Below the pieces are notes generated by a model. The model was not told the origin of the DNA, searched no databases, and saw only the letters and a program-made list of their open reading frames with translations. Below are positions 1-7,593 of a stretch of DNA of 8,087 nucleotides, piece by piece. Positions within the stretch are counted from its first letter, which is position 1. Each line of letters starts with the position of its first letter. This DNA is from an uncultured Candidatus Saccharibacteria bacterium (GTDB lineage: Bacteria; Patescibacteriota; Saccharimonadia; Saccharimonadales; UBA4665). The stretch lies in contig CALKHY010000199.1 in NCBI GenBank assembly GCA_937988795.1, positions 1-8,087 on the forward strand. The letters are read 5' to 3'. The translations under genes and the position numbers were made by a program.

Positions 1-1876
<1,876 letters not shown>

Positions 1877-1880
1877 CGTA

Positions 1881-1915
1881 CTCTTATCCGGCCAGCTTGC
1901 TGGCAAGGGTGAGAG
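1881..1915 (+). other. Long hairpin just after the 23S 3' end (processing-type stem)
   Basis: CTCTTATCC (1881-1889) pairs with GGGTGAGAG (1907-1915), including G-U pairs. Inside it GCCAGC (1891-1896) pairs perfectly with GCTGGC (1899-1904). The stem sits about 5 bases beyond the expected mature 23S end, where precursor rRNA is usually cut. A role in 23S maturation or release is inferred. There is no T-tract after it, so it is not a standard terminator. Confidence 0.6.
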
Positions 1916-1921
1916 GTGTGC

Positions 1922-1951
1922 TTGACTAGTTATTGGTGTTCGTCATATAGT
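1922..1951 (+). promoter_or_regulatory. Candidate sigma70-type promoter inside the 23S-5S spacer
   Basis: TTGACT (1922-1927) and TATAGT (1946-1951) are each one base from consensus and are separated by 18 bases. The predicted start is near 1958, about 95 bases upstream of the 5S gene. An inverted repeat TGGTGTT (1934-1940) / AACACCA (1961-1967) flanks the -10 element. This could be a spacer RNA stem or an operator. If active, the promoter would give 5S its own transcript. A chance match in an A/T-rich spacer cannot be excluded. Confidence 0.45.
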
Positions 1952-2002
1952 TTTTTACACAACACCACGTTTGTTTTAGTGCTTTCACAATTTTAAGTAG
2001 CA

Positions 2003-2053
2003 CCGGCTATGGACGCCGGAGCAGCGCTTATCACCTTACGAGGTGGCGCTGCT
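2003..2053 (+). other. Two tandem hairpins abutting the 5' end of 5S rRNA
   Basis: Hairpin A pairs CCGGC (2003-2007) with GCCGG (2015-2019). Hairpin B pairs AGCAGCGC (2020-2027) with GCGCTGCT (2046-2053), an uninterrupted 8-bp stem. Above a TTAT bulge it carries an inner stem CACCT (2032-2036) / AGGTG (2041-2045) closed by a TACG loop. Hairpin B ends on the first base of the 5S acceptor-type stem. A second option is that GCACCG (2000-2005) pairs with CGGTGC (2055-2060) inside the 5' strand of 5S. A role in 5S processing is inferred from position only. Confidence 0.55.
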
Positions 2054-2166
2054 TCGGTGCCCATGGCGCGAGGGAAACACCTGTTCCCATGCCGAACACA
2101 GAAGTTAAGCCTCGCAGCGGTTACAATACTGGGGGTTCACCCCTGGGAAAATAGCACGGTGCCGAA
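2053..2166 (+). rRNA. rrf: 5S ribosomal RNA
   Basis: The sequence has the 5S core: CCATGGCG near the start, GGGAAACACC, then TTCCCATGCCGAACACAGAAGTTAAGC-type sequence at about 2083-2110. The ends were set by the closing helix: TTCGGTGCC (2053-2061) pairs along its whole length with GGTGCCGAA (2158-2166), allowing two G-U pairs. The length is about 114 bases, within the normal 5S range. The helix IV/loop E arm at about 2120-2153 is divergent, with a compact GGGG/CCCC hairpin and GAAAATAG in place of the common GAGAGTAG. It follows 23S on the same strand after a spacer without tRNA, and an intrinsic terminator lies 5 bases downstream. Confidence 0.95.
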
Positions 2167-2171
2167 TTATA

Positions 2172-2205
2172 GAAAACCTCTCCGAATAGGAGAGGTTTTC
2201 TTTTG
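2172..2205 (+). terminator. Intrinsic terminator of the rRNA unit
   Basis: GAAAACCTCTCC (2172-2183) pairs perfectly with GGAGAGGTTTTC (2189-2200) across a GAATA loop, followed by TTTTGTGTTT. This is a 12-bp rho-independent terminator directly after 5S. The next 95 bases (2206-2300) hold nothing recognisable before the next promoter. Confidence 0.93.
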
Positions 2206-2300
2206 TGTTTACCGCATTCTCGGCCGTGCCAAAGTATTTCTGTTTCTTGTTTCGCCCTCAAAACGATGGATTTTTATCTGAAAAACGGTTATTTTTACTA

Positions 2301-2329
2301 TTGACATTAGCACAATACCATGATAACAT
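2301..2329 (+). promoter_or_regulatory. Promoter of the KGG-protein gene, extended -10 type
   Basis: A perfect -35 box TTGACA (2301-2306) is followed after 17 bases by TAACAT (2324-2329, four of six consensus bases). The -10 box is preceded by TGA (2321-2323), which supplies the extended -10 TG. The predicted start is near 2336, leaving a leader of about 95 bases before the ATG at 2431. The combination suggests strong expression. Confidence 0.75.
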
Positions 2330-2334
2330 AAGCA

Positions 2335-2353
2335 TAGTTTCGTGAGGAAACTA
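2335..2353 (+). other. 5'-terminal hairpin of the KGG mRNA leader
   Basis: TAGTTTC (2335-2341) pairs perfectly with GAAACTA (2347-2353) around a GTGAG loop. It begins at or next to the predicted transcription start, so it would cap the transcript. Protection of the 5' end, or part of a regulatory fold with the following hairpin, is inferred. Confidence 0.5.
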
Positions 2354-2355
2354 GA

Positions 2356-2386
2356 GGGTTTCGGATAATGATTCCGAGCCCTTTTT
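2356..2386 (+). terminator. Terminator-like hairpin inside the KGG leader (candidate attenuator)
   Basis: GGG (2356-2358) plus TCGGA (2361-2365) pair with TCCGA (2373-2377) plus CCC (2379-2381), with a small internal loop, and TTTTTG follows from 2382. It lies after the promoter and 44 bases before the start codon, so it would stop transcription before the gene unless prevented. A second TCCGA at 2390-2394 could pair with the same TCGGA strand and open the terminator. It may be an attenuator, or the end of a short (about 50-nt) RNA. It matches no named riboswitch that I recognise. Confidence 0.5.
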
Positions 2387-2430
2387 GTTTCCGAGGACGA
2401 ATGCGGAGTTAAGACAAGGGAGAAAAAACC

Positions 2431-2628
2431 ATGGCTGGAACCAAGGCTGGCGGCAAGGCTGCCGCTGCAACCAACAAGGCTAAGTACGGCGCTGATTTCT
2501 ACGCCAAGATCGGTGCCCTCGGCGGCAAGGCTAGCCGCACTGGCGGTTTCTACGCTAACCGCGAGTTGGCCCGCATTGCTGGCCAGAAAGGCGGTCGCAT
2601 TTCCCGCCGCACCAAGAAGGCTGCTTAG
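2431..2628 (+). CDS. KGG-motif small basic protein (GsiB/con-10-like stress protein family)
   Basis: A 65-residue, strongly basic, glycine- and alanine-rich protein. Two copies of the KGG-type motif are visible: G-A-L-G-G-K-A-S at residues 28-35 and G-Q-K-G-G-R-I-S at 51-58. A G-G-K near residue 8 may be a remnant of a third. The rest is lysine- and arginine-rich with a basic end (SRRTKKAA). There is no signal peptide or membrane segment, so it should be cytoplasmic. The family includes bacterial general stress protein GsiB and fungal con-10, whose molecular role is poorly defined. Nucleic acid binding would fit the charge but is inferred. The start ATG has an AAGGGAGA ribosome-binding site 8 bases upstream. 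It is a single-gene unit between its own promoter and a strong terminator, with a structured leader. The codons are GC-rich and regular (mostly GGC, GCT, AAG), consistent with high expression. Confidence 0.85.
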   Translation: MAGTKAGGKAAAATNKAKYGADFYAKIGALGGKASRTGGFYANRELARIAGQKGGRISRRTKKAA

Positions 2629-2642
2629 TAAAGCGCCTCTCT

Positions 2643-2675
2643 AAAATAAGGGCCTTATAAGGCCCTTATTTTTTT
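2643..2675. terminator. Bidirectional intrinsic terminator between convergent genes
   Basis: AAAATAAGGGCC (2643-2654) pairs perfectly with GGCCCTTATTTT (2661-2672) around TTATAA. On the plus strand a run of seven T ends the structure at 2675, terminating the KGG gene. Read on the minus strand the same stem ends in TTTT and serves the convergent peptidase gene, whose TAA stop (2666-2668) lies inside the stem. Confidence 0.92.
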
Positions 2676-3118
2676 GACCTGCGATACGGGCGACGGAACC
2701 TAGACGCCGTAACGCCCCATATATGAGAGCAATTTAGGCAATGGTAGTGGTGTTCGTCTTTCTGTATACCAGTGCTTAAACATTGAGGGCAGGTGCTTCG
2801 CTTATAGATCCAATCGCGGTACGTGTCCAAGCAGTCTTGCATGTGGTCTTCGCTAAAGGGGACGTCATACATATTGGCCAAACGCTTGGCCTCCTCCCAG
2901 GCGTCTACTTCTTTTTGTAGAAGCTCCAGGTCACTCACGTAGCCCTTGTGTTCAAGGCGGGCATGACCCAGTTCGTGGAGCAGGCCCTCAATACTGTGCG
3001 CCTTTCCGGAGTTTTCGTACAGGATTTCGCCATATTCGGGCGACCAGCAGCATGCCAAGCCAGGCTTGAAAACTAGATCTGGATAGTCGGCACGCAGCTT
3101 TTTAATCAGCTTTTCCAT
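2666..3118 (-). CDS. Small HExxH zinc metallopeptidase with C-terminal zinc ribbon (ImmA/IrrE-like)
   Basis: 150 residues from the chosen start. H-E-L-G-H at residues 48-52, within L-L-H-E-L-G-H-A-R-L-E-H, is a zincin catalytic site: two zinc-binding His and the general base Glu. E-V-D-A-W-E-E-A-K (70-78) is where ImmA/IrrE-type peptidases carry the third ligand Glu, followed by a helical region. A zinc ribbon follows, with C-P-Q-C (110-113) and C-L-N-C (127-130), then a basic tail ending in RRPYRRSKK. No signal peptide or membrane segment is seen. ImmA/IrrE proteins often cleave repressors, but no repressor gene is beside this one, so its substrate is unknown. The ATG at 3118 was preferred because AAAGAG precedes it and it limits the overlap with the upstream ROK gene to 17 bases, which suggests translational coupling. 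Upstream in-frame ATGs at 3139 and 3160 are possible. Catalytic assignment is fairly sure; the family name is less so. Confidence 0.75.
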   Translation of the reverse strand: MEKLIKKLRADYPDLVFKPGLACCWSPEYGEILYENSGKAHSIEGLLHELGHARLEHKGYVSDLELLQKEVDAWEEAKRLANMYDVPFSEDHMQDCLDTYRDWIYKRSTCPQCLSTGIQKDEHHYHCLNCSHIWGVTASRFRRPYRRSKK

Positions 3119-3920
3119 AGACACTCTTTGCCAGGTCATAACAACCATACAGTACTGCATCGTCAGGCCTCTGGGCTGGCCGTATGGGTGGTATCGGGAT
3201 TAATGGTGTTTCGAACTTCTTGAGTTCTTCCTCGAGGAAGCTCTTAAAACGATCCAGATGACTGCCTACACTGCCTCCGAGGACGACAACTTCAGGTTGT
3301 ACTGTTGCAATTAAGTCAATGAGTCCTATGGCTATATCGTGGGCGATGATCTTCCAGGTTGCTTCGTCATGGATGTCGGCGGCCCGTTTGCCGAACCGAT
3401 TGACGATGGCTCGGCCAGAGGCAAAATCCTCCCAGGGCACCATTTTGTCACCGCGCAGTATTGGCGCTTTGCCAGCCTCCGCATCGGCCAAGGCGGGGTC
3501 GATAGTCTGATTAGTAATTAGGCTGACACCGATGCCGGTGCTGATCGTTGCAAATAATACACGACTATACTCGTTTTTGAGCAGCATTGCCTCTGAGAGG
3601 CCGGCAAGTTTGGCGTCATTGTGAATGACGACCGGGCAGTGAGCTATATTTTGCACGTCTTGCATAATGGGCACATTGTGCCAGGGTAAATTGCCCATCG
3701 CGATTCCAATGCCTTTTTCGCGATCCAGTCGACCGGGCACGCCGACACCACACGCAACGAATTCTTTTGTTGTTAGTTGATCAACAACCCTAGTTAGATT
3801 TGCGATAAATTCACTGTAGTCTTTAGGGGTCTCGAACCTGAGCCGTTCAATGATAACCCCCTCGTCTGTGAGGCTCGCAACAAGCGTTTTTGTACCCCCA
3901 ATATCTATAGCTAGATACAT
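3102..3920 (-). CDS. ROK-family protein (sugar kinase-like), lacking the ROK zinc motif
   Basis: A 272-residue ASKHA-fold protein, slightly short for the ROK family (usually about 290-320). Visible motifs are D-I-G-G-T-K-T at residues 6-12 (phosphate-binding loop), G-V-G-V-P-G at 58-63, H-N-D-A-K-L-A at 100-106 with D102 in the place of the catalytic base, S-T-G-I-G-V at 127-132, and V-V-V-L-G-G-S-V-G at 211-219 (adenosine side). The family zinc cluster (His of E-x-G-H plus CxCGxxGCxE) is absent: the first element reads E-A-G-K (148-151) and W-E-D-F-A-S-G follows at 163 without any cysteine. The substrate could be glucose, another hexose or an amino sugar, and cannot be told. There is no N-terminal helix-turn-helix, so it is the kinase-type rather than the NagC/XylR repressor-type. 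GGAGG lies 4 bases before the ATG. It heads a two-gene minus-strand unit with the overlapping metallopeptidase and diverges from rpsA. Confidence 0.85.
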   Translation of the reverse strand: MYLAIDIGGTKTLVASLTDEGVIIERLRFETPKDYSEFIANLTRVVDQLTTKEFVACGVGVPGRLDREKGIGIAMGNLPWHNVPIMQDVQNIAHCPVVIHNDAKLAGLSEAMLLKNEYSRVLFATISTGIGVSLITNQTIDPALADAEAGKAPILRGDKMVPWEDFASGRAIVNRFGKRAADIHDEATWKIIAHDIAIGLIDLIATVQPEVVVLGGSVGSHLDRFKSFLEEELKKFETPLIPIPPIRPAQRPDDAVLYGCYDLAKSVYGKAD

Positions 3921-3968
3921 ATTGCCTCCAGTTTACCATGTTACCGCCGAGCGTTTCTACGTTCACCT

Positions 3969-3997
3969 TTGACCATAGGTGTTAAAAGAGGTATAAT
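3969..3997 (+). promoter_or_regulatory. Near-consensus sigma70 promoter of rpsA-infB
   Basis: TTGACC (3969-3974), a 17-base spacer and a perfect TATAAT (3992-3997). The predicted start is near 4004, giving a leader of about 64 bases. This is the strongest promoter match in the window and fits the high demand for S1. It lies in the 147-base divergent gap shared with the ROK gene, for which no clear minus-strand promoter could be assigned. Confidence 0.88.
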
Positions 3998-4009
3998 GAG
4001 AATAATCTA

Positions 4010-4035
4010 GCGGTGGCCTGACGATGGTCGCCCGC
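4010..4035 (+). other. Hairpin in the rpsA mRNA leader
   Basis: GC + GGTGGCC (4010-4018) pairs with GGTCGCC + C + GC (4026-4035) across TGACGAT, with two G-U pairs and one bulged C. It starts about 6 bases after the predicted transcription start and ends about 15 bases before the GGAGG ribosome-binding site. A role in mRNA stability or in autoregulation by S1 is inferred. Confidence 0.5.
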
Positions 4036-4067
4036 AGAAATACATCAGAAGGAGGCATGCAAGAGAC

Positions 4068-5135
4068 ATGTCAAAGAATACTACTGTCACAATGGATGAA
4101 CTGCTAGCGAGCAGTGACATCGAGAAACTGGAGACGGGTGACGTTCTCGAGGGCGTCGTTAGCTCCGTCAAAAAGCACGAGGTTTGGGTTGACCTGGGCG
4201 CTCGCGGTGTAGGCGTTGTATTGCGCCGCGAGATTGGCCACGGCCAGCAGTTTGAGCCAGGTCAGACGGTGACCGTGAGCGTCATCGACCCCGAGCTGGA
4301 CGAGGGGTATGCGCTGCTTAGCACCAAGCGTGCTGCTAAGGATCGGGGTTGGGACGAGCTGAAGCGCATGTTTGACGCTCAGGAAATCATTGAGGTAACC
4401 CCGTACGACGCCAACCGTGGCGGCTTGCTCGTGGAGCTGGAGAGCATCCGCGGCTTCTTGCCGGTCTCGCAGCTAGCTGCCGGCCACTATCCGCGCGTTT
4501 CTGGCGCTGATAAGGACGAAATTCTACAGAAGTTGAATGCATTGGTTGGTAAGCCGATTCGCGTCCGCATTTTGGATGTAAGCCGGAAGGACAATAAGCT
4601 GATCTTCTCCGAAAAGGAGGCCGTCAAGGACGACGTACAGGCTCTGTTTGAAAAGCTCAAGGTCGGCGACGTAGTAGAGGGTGTTGTAACAGGCGTGATT
4701 GACTACGGTGCCTTTGTTAACGTTCAGGGCATCGAAGGCCTGATTCACATCTCGGAGATCTCCTGGGAACGCGTCGAGGACCCGCGCGACTACGTCAAGG
4801 TTGGCGAGACGATCAGGGCTAAGATTATTGCTATTGACAAGGATCGCTTGAGCCTCAGTCTTAAGCAAATGACCGAGGATCCGTGGCTCAAGGAAGTTAA
4901 GGCGTTCAAGAAGGGTGACATTGTTGAGGGCAAGATCACTCGTATCACCCCGTTTGGCGCATTCGTGCAGCTGAGCCCGAGCGTTGAGGCGCTGGTGCAC
5001 GTGTCTGAGATGAGCGACGACGAGACTGTTGATCCTCAGCAGATCTTCAAACTCAACGAAAAGAAGCAGTTCAAGGTTTTGGACATCGACACCGAGGCCC
5101 GCAAGATTGCTTTAAGTCTTAAAAGCGCTAAATAG
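4068..5135 (+). CDS. rpsA: 30S ribosomal protein S1-like, four S1 domains
   Basis: 355 residues with four S1 (OB-fold) RNA-binding repeats at about 22-87, 103-183, 198-266 and 282-352. Repeats 3 and 4 are the most canonical: G-D-V-V-E-G-V-V then Y-G-A-F-V-N-V and G-L-I-H-I-S-E (repeat 3), and G-D-I-V-E-G-K-I, F-G-A-F-V-Q-L and A-L-V-H-V-S-E (repeat 4). The first two are diverged, as in other S1 proteins where the N-terminal repeats contact the ribosome. E. coli S1 has six repeats; four is the form seen in many Gram-positive and CPR bacteria. The protein should bind mRNA on the small subunit and help initiation. The GGAGG at 4051-4055 is 12 bases before the ATG, longer than usual, with a weaker AAGAG closer in. 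An out-of-frame ATG at 4057 is too near the GGAGG. infB follows after 48 bases without a terminator, so the two are probably co-transcribed. Confidence 0.93.
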   Translation: MSKNTTVTMDELLASSDIEKLETGDVLEGVVSSVKKHEVWVDLGARGVGVVLRREIGHGQQFEPGQTVTVSVIDPELDEGYALLSTKRAAKDRGWDELKRMFDAQEIIEVTPYDANRGGLLVELESIRGFLPVSQLAAGHYPRVSGADKDEILQKLNALVGKPIRVRILDVSRKDNKLIFSEKEAVKDDVQALFEKLKVGDVVEGVVTGVIDYGAFVNVQGIEGLIHISEISWERVEDPRDYVKVGETIRAKIIAIDKDRLSLSLKQMTEDPWLKEVKAFKKGDIVEGKITRITPFGAFVQLSPSVEALVHVSEMSDDETVDPQQIFKLNEKKQFKVLDIDTEARKIALSLKSAK

Positions 5136-5183
5136 CATGTAATCGTTAAAGGCCGCGAAAGGGCGGCAGAAAGGAGTGTCGAC

Positions 5184-6944
5184 GTGAGCAGAATAATCGA
5201 AATCGAAGACATGATTACCGTCGGCACCCTTGCCGACAAGCTGGGCATCCCAGTTACTCGCCTGATAACTGAGCTGTTTAAGAATGGTGTCATGGCGACA
5301 GTGAATGAGCGCATCGATTTTGATACAGCCCAGATTATTGTCGATGAGCTCGGACTGGATGTGCAGCTGACCAAAAAGCCGCAATCGGTGCCCCTGCCAG
5401 TACGCGAAAAACGCGTCGCTGGGGACGGCGCCGAGCCGCGTCCGCCGGTAGTGGCCGTTATGGGCCATGTAGACCACGGCAAAACTACCCTTCTGGATGC
5501 TATCAGGGGCTCTCAGGTTGCAAAAGGTGAGGCTGGCGGCATTACACAGCACATTTCGGCCTATCAGGTTGCGCATAATGATCGCAAGATTACATTCCTG
5601 GATACACCTGGCCACGAAGCCTTTGCGGCCATACGTGAGCACGGGGCGCATTTGACCGACATTGCTGTTATTGTGGTGGCGGCCGACGATGGCGTGAAAC
5701 CACAAACGATTGAGGCTATTCGTTTTGCGCGCAAGGCCGGCACGAAGATCATTGTTGCCATCAACAAGATCGACAAAGAAGACGCCGACCCTAACCGCGT
5801 CAAACAGCAGCTGGCCGAACAGGACCTTTTAGTGGAAGAGTGGGGCGGTGATACTGTTGCGGTAGAGGTATCCGCCAAGACAAAGGTAGGCATCAATAAT
5901 TTACTCGACATGATTCTGCTTGTGAGCGATGTAGAGGACTTCCGGGCAGTCTCGAAGGGTGACGCTGTCGGGCTTATTATCGAGGCGCACGTACAGCAAG
6001 GTAAAGGCCCGATCGCGAACGCGCTCGTAGAGGAAGGGACCTTAAAACTCGGCGATTTTGTGGTAGCAGGCGCAACATATGCCAAAGTGCGAACACTTGA
6101 AACGACAGACGGTAAGCCGATTCAGTCGGCCGGTCCGTCAACGCCCGTGATCATTTCGGGCTTTAAGGCGTTGCCTGAGTTTGGAGATGAATTTAGTGTT
6201 GTAAAGGATGAAAAGACAGCACGAGCCCAGGCAGAAAAGGTGGCGCTGCGAAAACAAAGCAACGGAGCACAGGGTACTATAACCGGCAGTGATCTCATCC
6301 ATATCATCAATCGCAGCAAGAAAGTAAAAGAGCTAAATGTTGTAATTAAAGCAGACGTGCAAGGTTCGCTGACTACCGTGACCGATAGTCTCAAGGCGCT
6401 CGATACCGAAGAGGTGGCTGTACGTATTGTTAGCTCCGGTGCTGGCGCTGTCAGCGAGAATGACGTGCGTACTGCTGCCAGCAGCGGGTCTATTATTTAC
6501 GGCTTTAACGTCACTGCGCCGACGAACGTTAAGCGCCTGGCGGCTCGTGACAAGGTTCCGATCCGTTTGTACAACGTAATTTATGAGTTGATCGACGATG
6601 TTAAGGAGGAGCTGAGTAAATTATTAGCTCCTGAAGTGGTCGAGACTGAAGCTGGTCGTTTGGTTGTTCGTGCTGTATTTAGAACAACGAAGACGGAAAT
6701 TATATGTGGAGGCGAGGTCACAAAAGGGCGGTTGGTAGTGCCGGCATTTGCCAAAATCGTACGCGGTGATGAAGTGCTCGCCGAAGCGGAAGTAACTAAC
6801 TTAAAGCGCGGGCCCCAAGACGCCAAGGAGGTGCTGGAGGGCGAAATGTGTGGCGTAGAATTGAAACTTTCCTCTAGGGTGGAGTTACAGGAAGGAGACC
6901 GCTTAGAGGTCTTTACTCGCGAGATTGTTACCCGTCAGCTCTAG
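5184..6944 (+). CDS. infB: Translation initiation factor IF-2
   Basis: 586 residues: a translational GTPase that carries fMet-tRNA to the 30S subunit and promotes subunit joining. An IF2_N-type helical domain spans about 10-62 (V-G-T-L-A-D-K-L-G-I-P...). After a short linker comes the G domain: G1 G-H-V-D-H-G-K-T (94-101), G2 G-G-I-T-Q-H-I (118-124), G3 D-T-P-G-H (140-144), G4 N-K-I-D (194-197) and G5 S-A-K (230-232). Domain II (about 260-345), the C1 domain (about 365-475) and the fMet-tRNA-binding C2 domain (about 485-586) follow, so the core is complete. The long charged N-terminal region of E. coli IF-2 (890 residues) is missing, typical of reduced genomes. The start is GTG, with AAAGGAG 7 bases upstream. 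In the usual arrangement infB sits between nusA and rbfA; here it follows rpsA and precedes a gene of unknown function. Confidence 0.97.
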   Translation: MSRIIEIEDMITVGTLADKLGIPVTRLITELFKNGVMATVNERIDFDTAQIIVDELGLDVQLTKKPQSVPLPVREKRVAGDGAEPRPPVVAVMGHVDHGKTTLLDAIRGSQVAKGEAGGITQHISAYQVAHNDRKITFLDTPGHEAFAAIREHGAHLTDIAVIVVAADDGVKPQTIEAIRFARKAGTKIIVAINKIDKEDADPNRVKQQLAEQDLLVEEWGGDTVAVEVSAKTKVGINNLLDMILLVSDVEDFRAVSKGDAVGLIIEAHVQQGKGPIANALVEEGTLKLGDFVVAGATYAKVRTLETTDGKPIQSAGPSTPVIISGFKALPEFGDEFSVVKDEKTARAQAEKVALRKQSNGAQGTITGSDLIHIINRSKKVKELNVVIKADVQGSLTTVTDSLKALDTEEVAVRIVSSGAGAVSENDVRTAASSGSIIYGFNVTAPTNVKRLAARDKVPIRLYNVIYELIDDVKEELSKLLAPEVVETEAGRLVVRAVFRTTKTEIICGGEVTKGRLVVPAFAKIVRGDEVLAEAEVTNLKRGPQDAKEVLEGEMCGVELKLSSRVELQEGDRLEVFTREIVTRQL

Positions 6945-6960
6945 AAATCAAACCTCGACG

Positions 6961-6969
6961 TGCTACAAT
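6961..6969 (+). promoter_or_regulatory. Extended -10 promoter for the DUF5663-like gene
   Basis: TGC-TACAAT: TG at 6961-6962 followed by TACAAT (6964-6969, five of six consensus bases). No convincing -35 box lies 16-18 bases upstream, as is allowed for extended -10 promoters. The predicted start near 6976 gives a leader of only about 18 bases, which still contains GAAGG 10 bases before the ATG. Read-through from infB may also contribute because no terminator separates them. Confidence 0.5.
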
Positions 6970-6993
6970 GGTGTGGTAAGAAGGTAATATTTT

Positions 6994-7593
6994 ATGATTA
7001 AACTCGACGACGATCTACTACAAGAACTGGGCTTGGCATCACTTCCGGCCGAAGAAAAGAAGAAGCTTCTCGCACATATCTACGAAACGCTCGAAATGCG
7101 CGTGGGCATGAAACTGGCAGAGCAGATGAGTGACGCCCAGCTCACGGAGTTTGAGCAGTTTATCGACAGGAGTGACGAGGCTGGTGCACTGAAATGGCTC
7201 GAGACCAATTTCCCCAACTACAAAGACGTCGTCGCTCAGGAGTTTGAGAATCTTAAGAAAGAAATTCGCGAAGTAGCGCCGCAGATATTGGCAGCGAGCA
7301 ACCAACAACAGGCCCAGGCACAAGCTCAATCAGATGTTCAGGCAGCAGATGCTGGCGCAGACCCCGTCGGACAGCCTATACAGCCGCAGCAGGCGGGAGT
7401 GACGCAGCCACCTGCATGGCAGGGTGTCAATGACACTATGATGCAGCCGCAGCCACAGATGCCGTCGAGCCAGCCTGCGCAACAGTTTGAGCAGTTCGGC
7501 CAGCCGCAGACTCCCCAGCCCCCCAGTGATCCTTGGGGCGGGCAGGCTGCGTCGCCACCACCACCTCCGCCCCCGCCGCCCGCATTCAATTAG
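6994..7593 (+). CDS. DUF5663-like protein with disordered Q/P-rich tail
   Basis: 199 residues in two parts. Residues 1-98 are charged and predicted helical (L-D-D-D-L-L-Q-E-L-G-L, then L-P-A-E-E-K-K-K-L-L and a third helix near 78-95). They resemble the CPR-enriched family DUF5663, a match made from memory. Residues 99-199 are low complexity: Q/A repeats at about 103-118, then P/Q-rich sequence with W142 and W181, ending in nine consecutive prolines (188-196) and A-F-N. There is no signal peptide or membrane segment, so the protein should be cytoplasmic unless tethered through a partner. Its function is unknown. The layout, an acidic helical head with a flexible sticky tail, suggests a scaffold or interaction protein, which is inference. 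It follows infB by 49 bases with its own putative promoter. Its last 8 bases overlap the 3' end of the convergent fmt gene. Confidence 0.85.
   Translation: MIKLDDDLLQELGLASLPAEEKKKLLAHIYETLEMRVGMKLAEQMSDAQLTEFEQFIDRSDEAGALKWLETNFPNYKDVVAQEFENLKKEIREVAPQILAASNQQQAQAQAQSDVQAADAGADPVGQPIQPQQAGVTQPPAWQGVNDTMMQPQPQMPSSQPAQQFEQFGQPQTPQPPSDPWGGQAASPPPPPPPPPAFN

Noticed and set aside
1877..2052. A tRNA gene in the 23S-5S spacer
   Set aside because: No TTC-arm sequence or cloverleaf could be folded; the stems seen are simple hairpins.
3319..3521. Short plus-strand frames opposite the ROK gene
   Set aside because: They are antisense to a well-supported coding region with clear ROK motifs and have no promoter or ribosome-binding site.
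3921..4003. Minus-strand promoter for the ROK gene
   Set aside because: Only weak -10-like words (for example the reverse of 3975-3980) without a matching -35 were found. One must exist nearby, but it could not be placed.
4057..4059. ATG at 4057 as the rpsA start
   Set aside because: It is out of frame with the S1 domains and only one base from the GGAGG site.
4524..6826. Long minus-strand frames (up to about 200 codons) opposite rpsA and infB
   Set aside because: They mirror the strong codon bias of the real genes; the translations show no domain and the plus-strand products are unmistakable.
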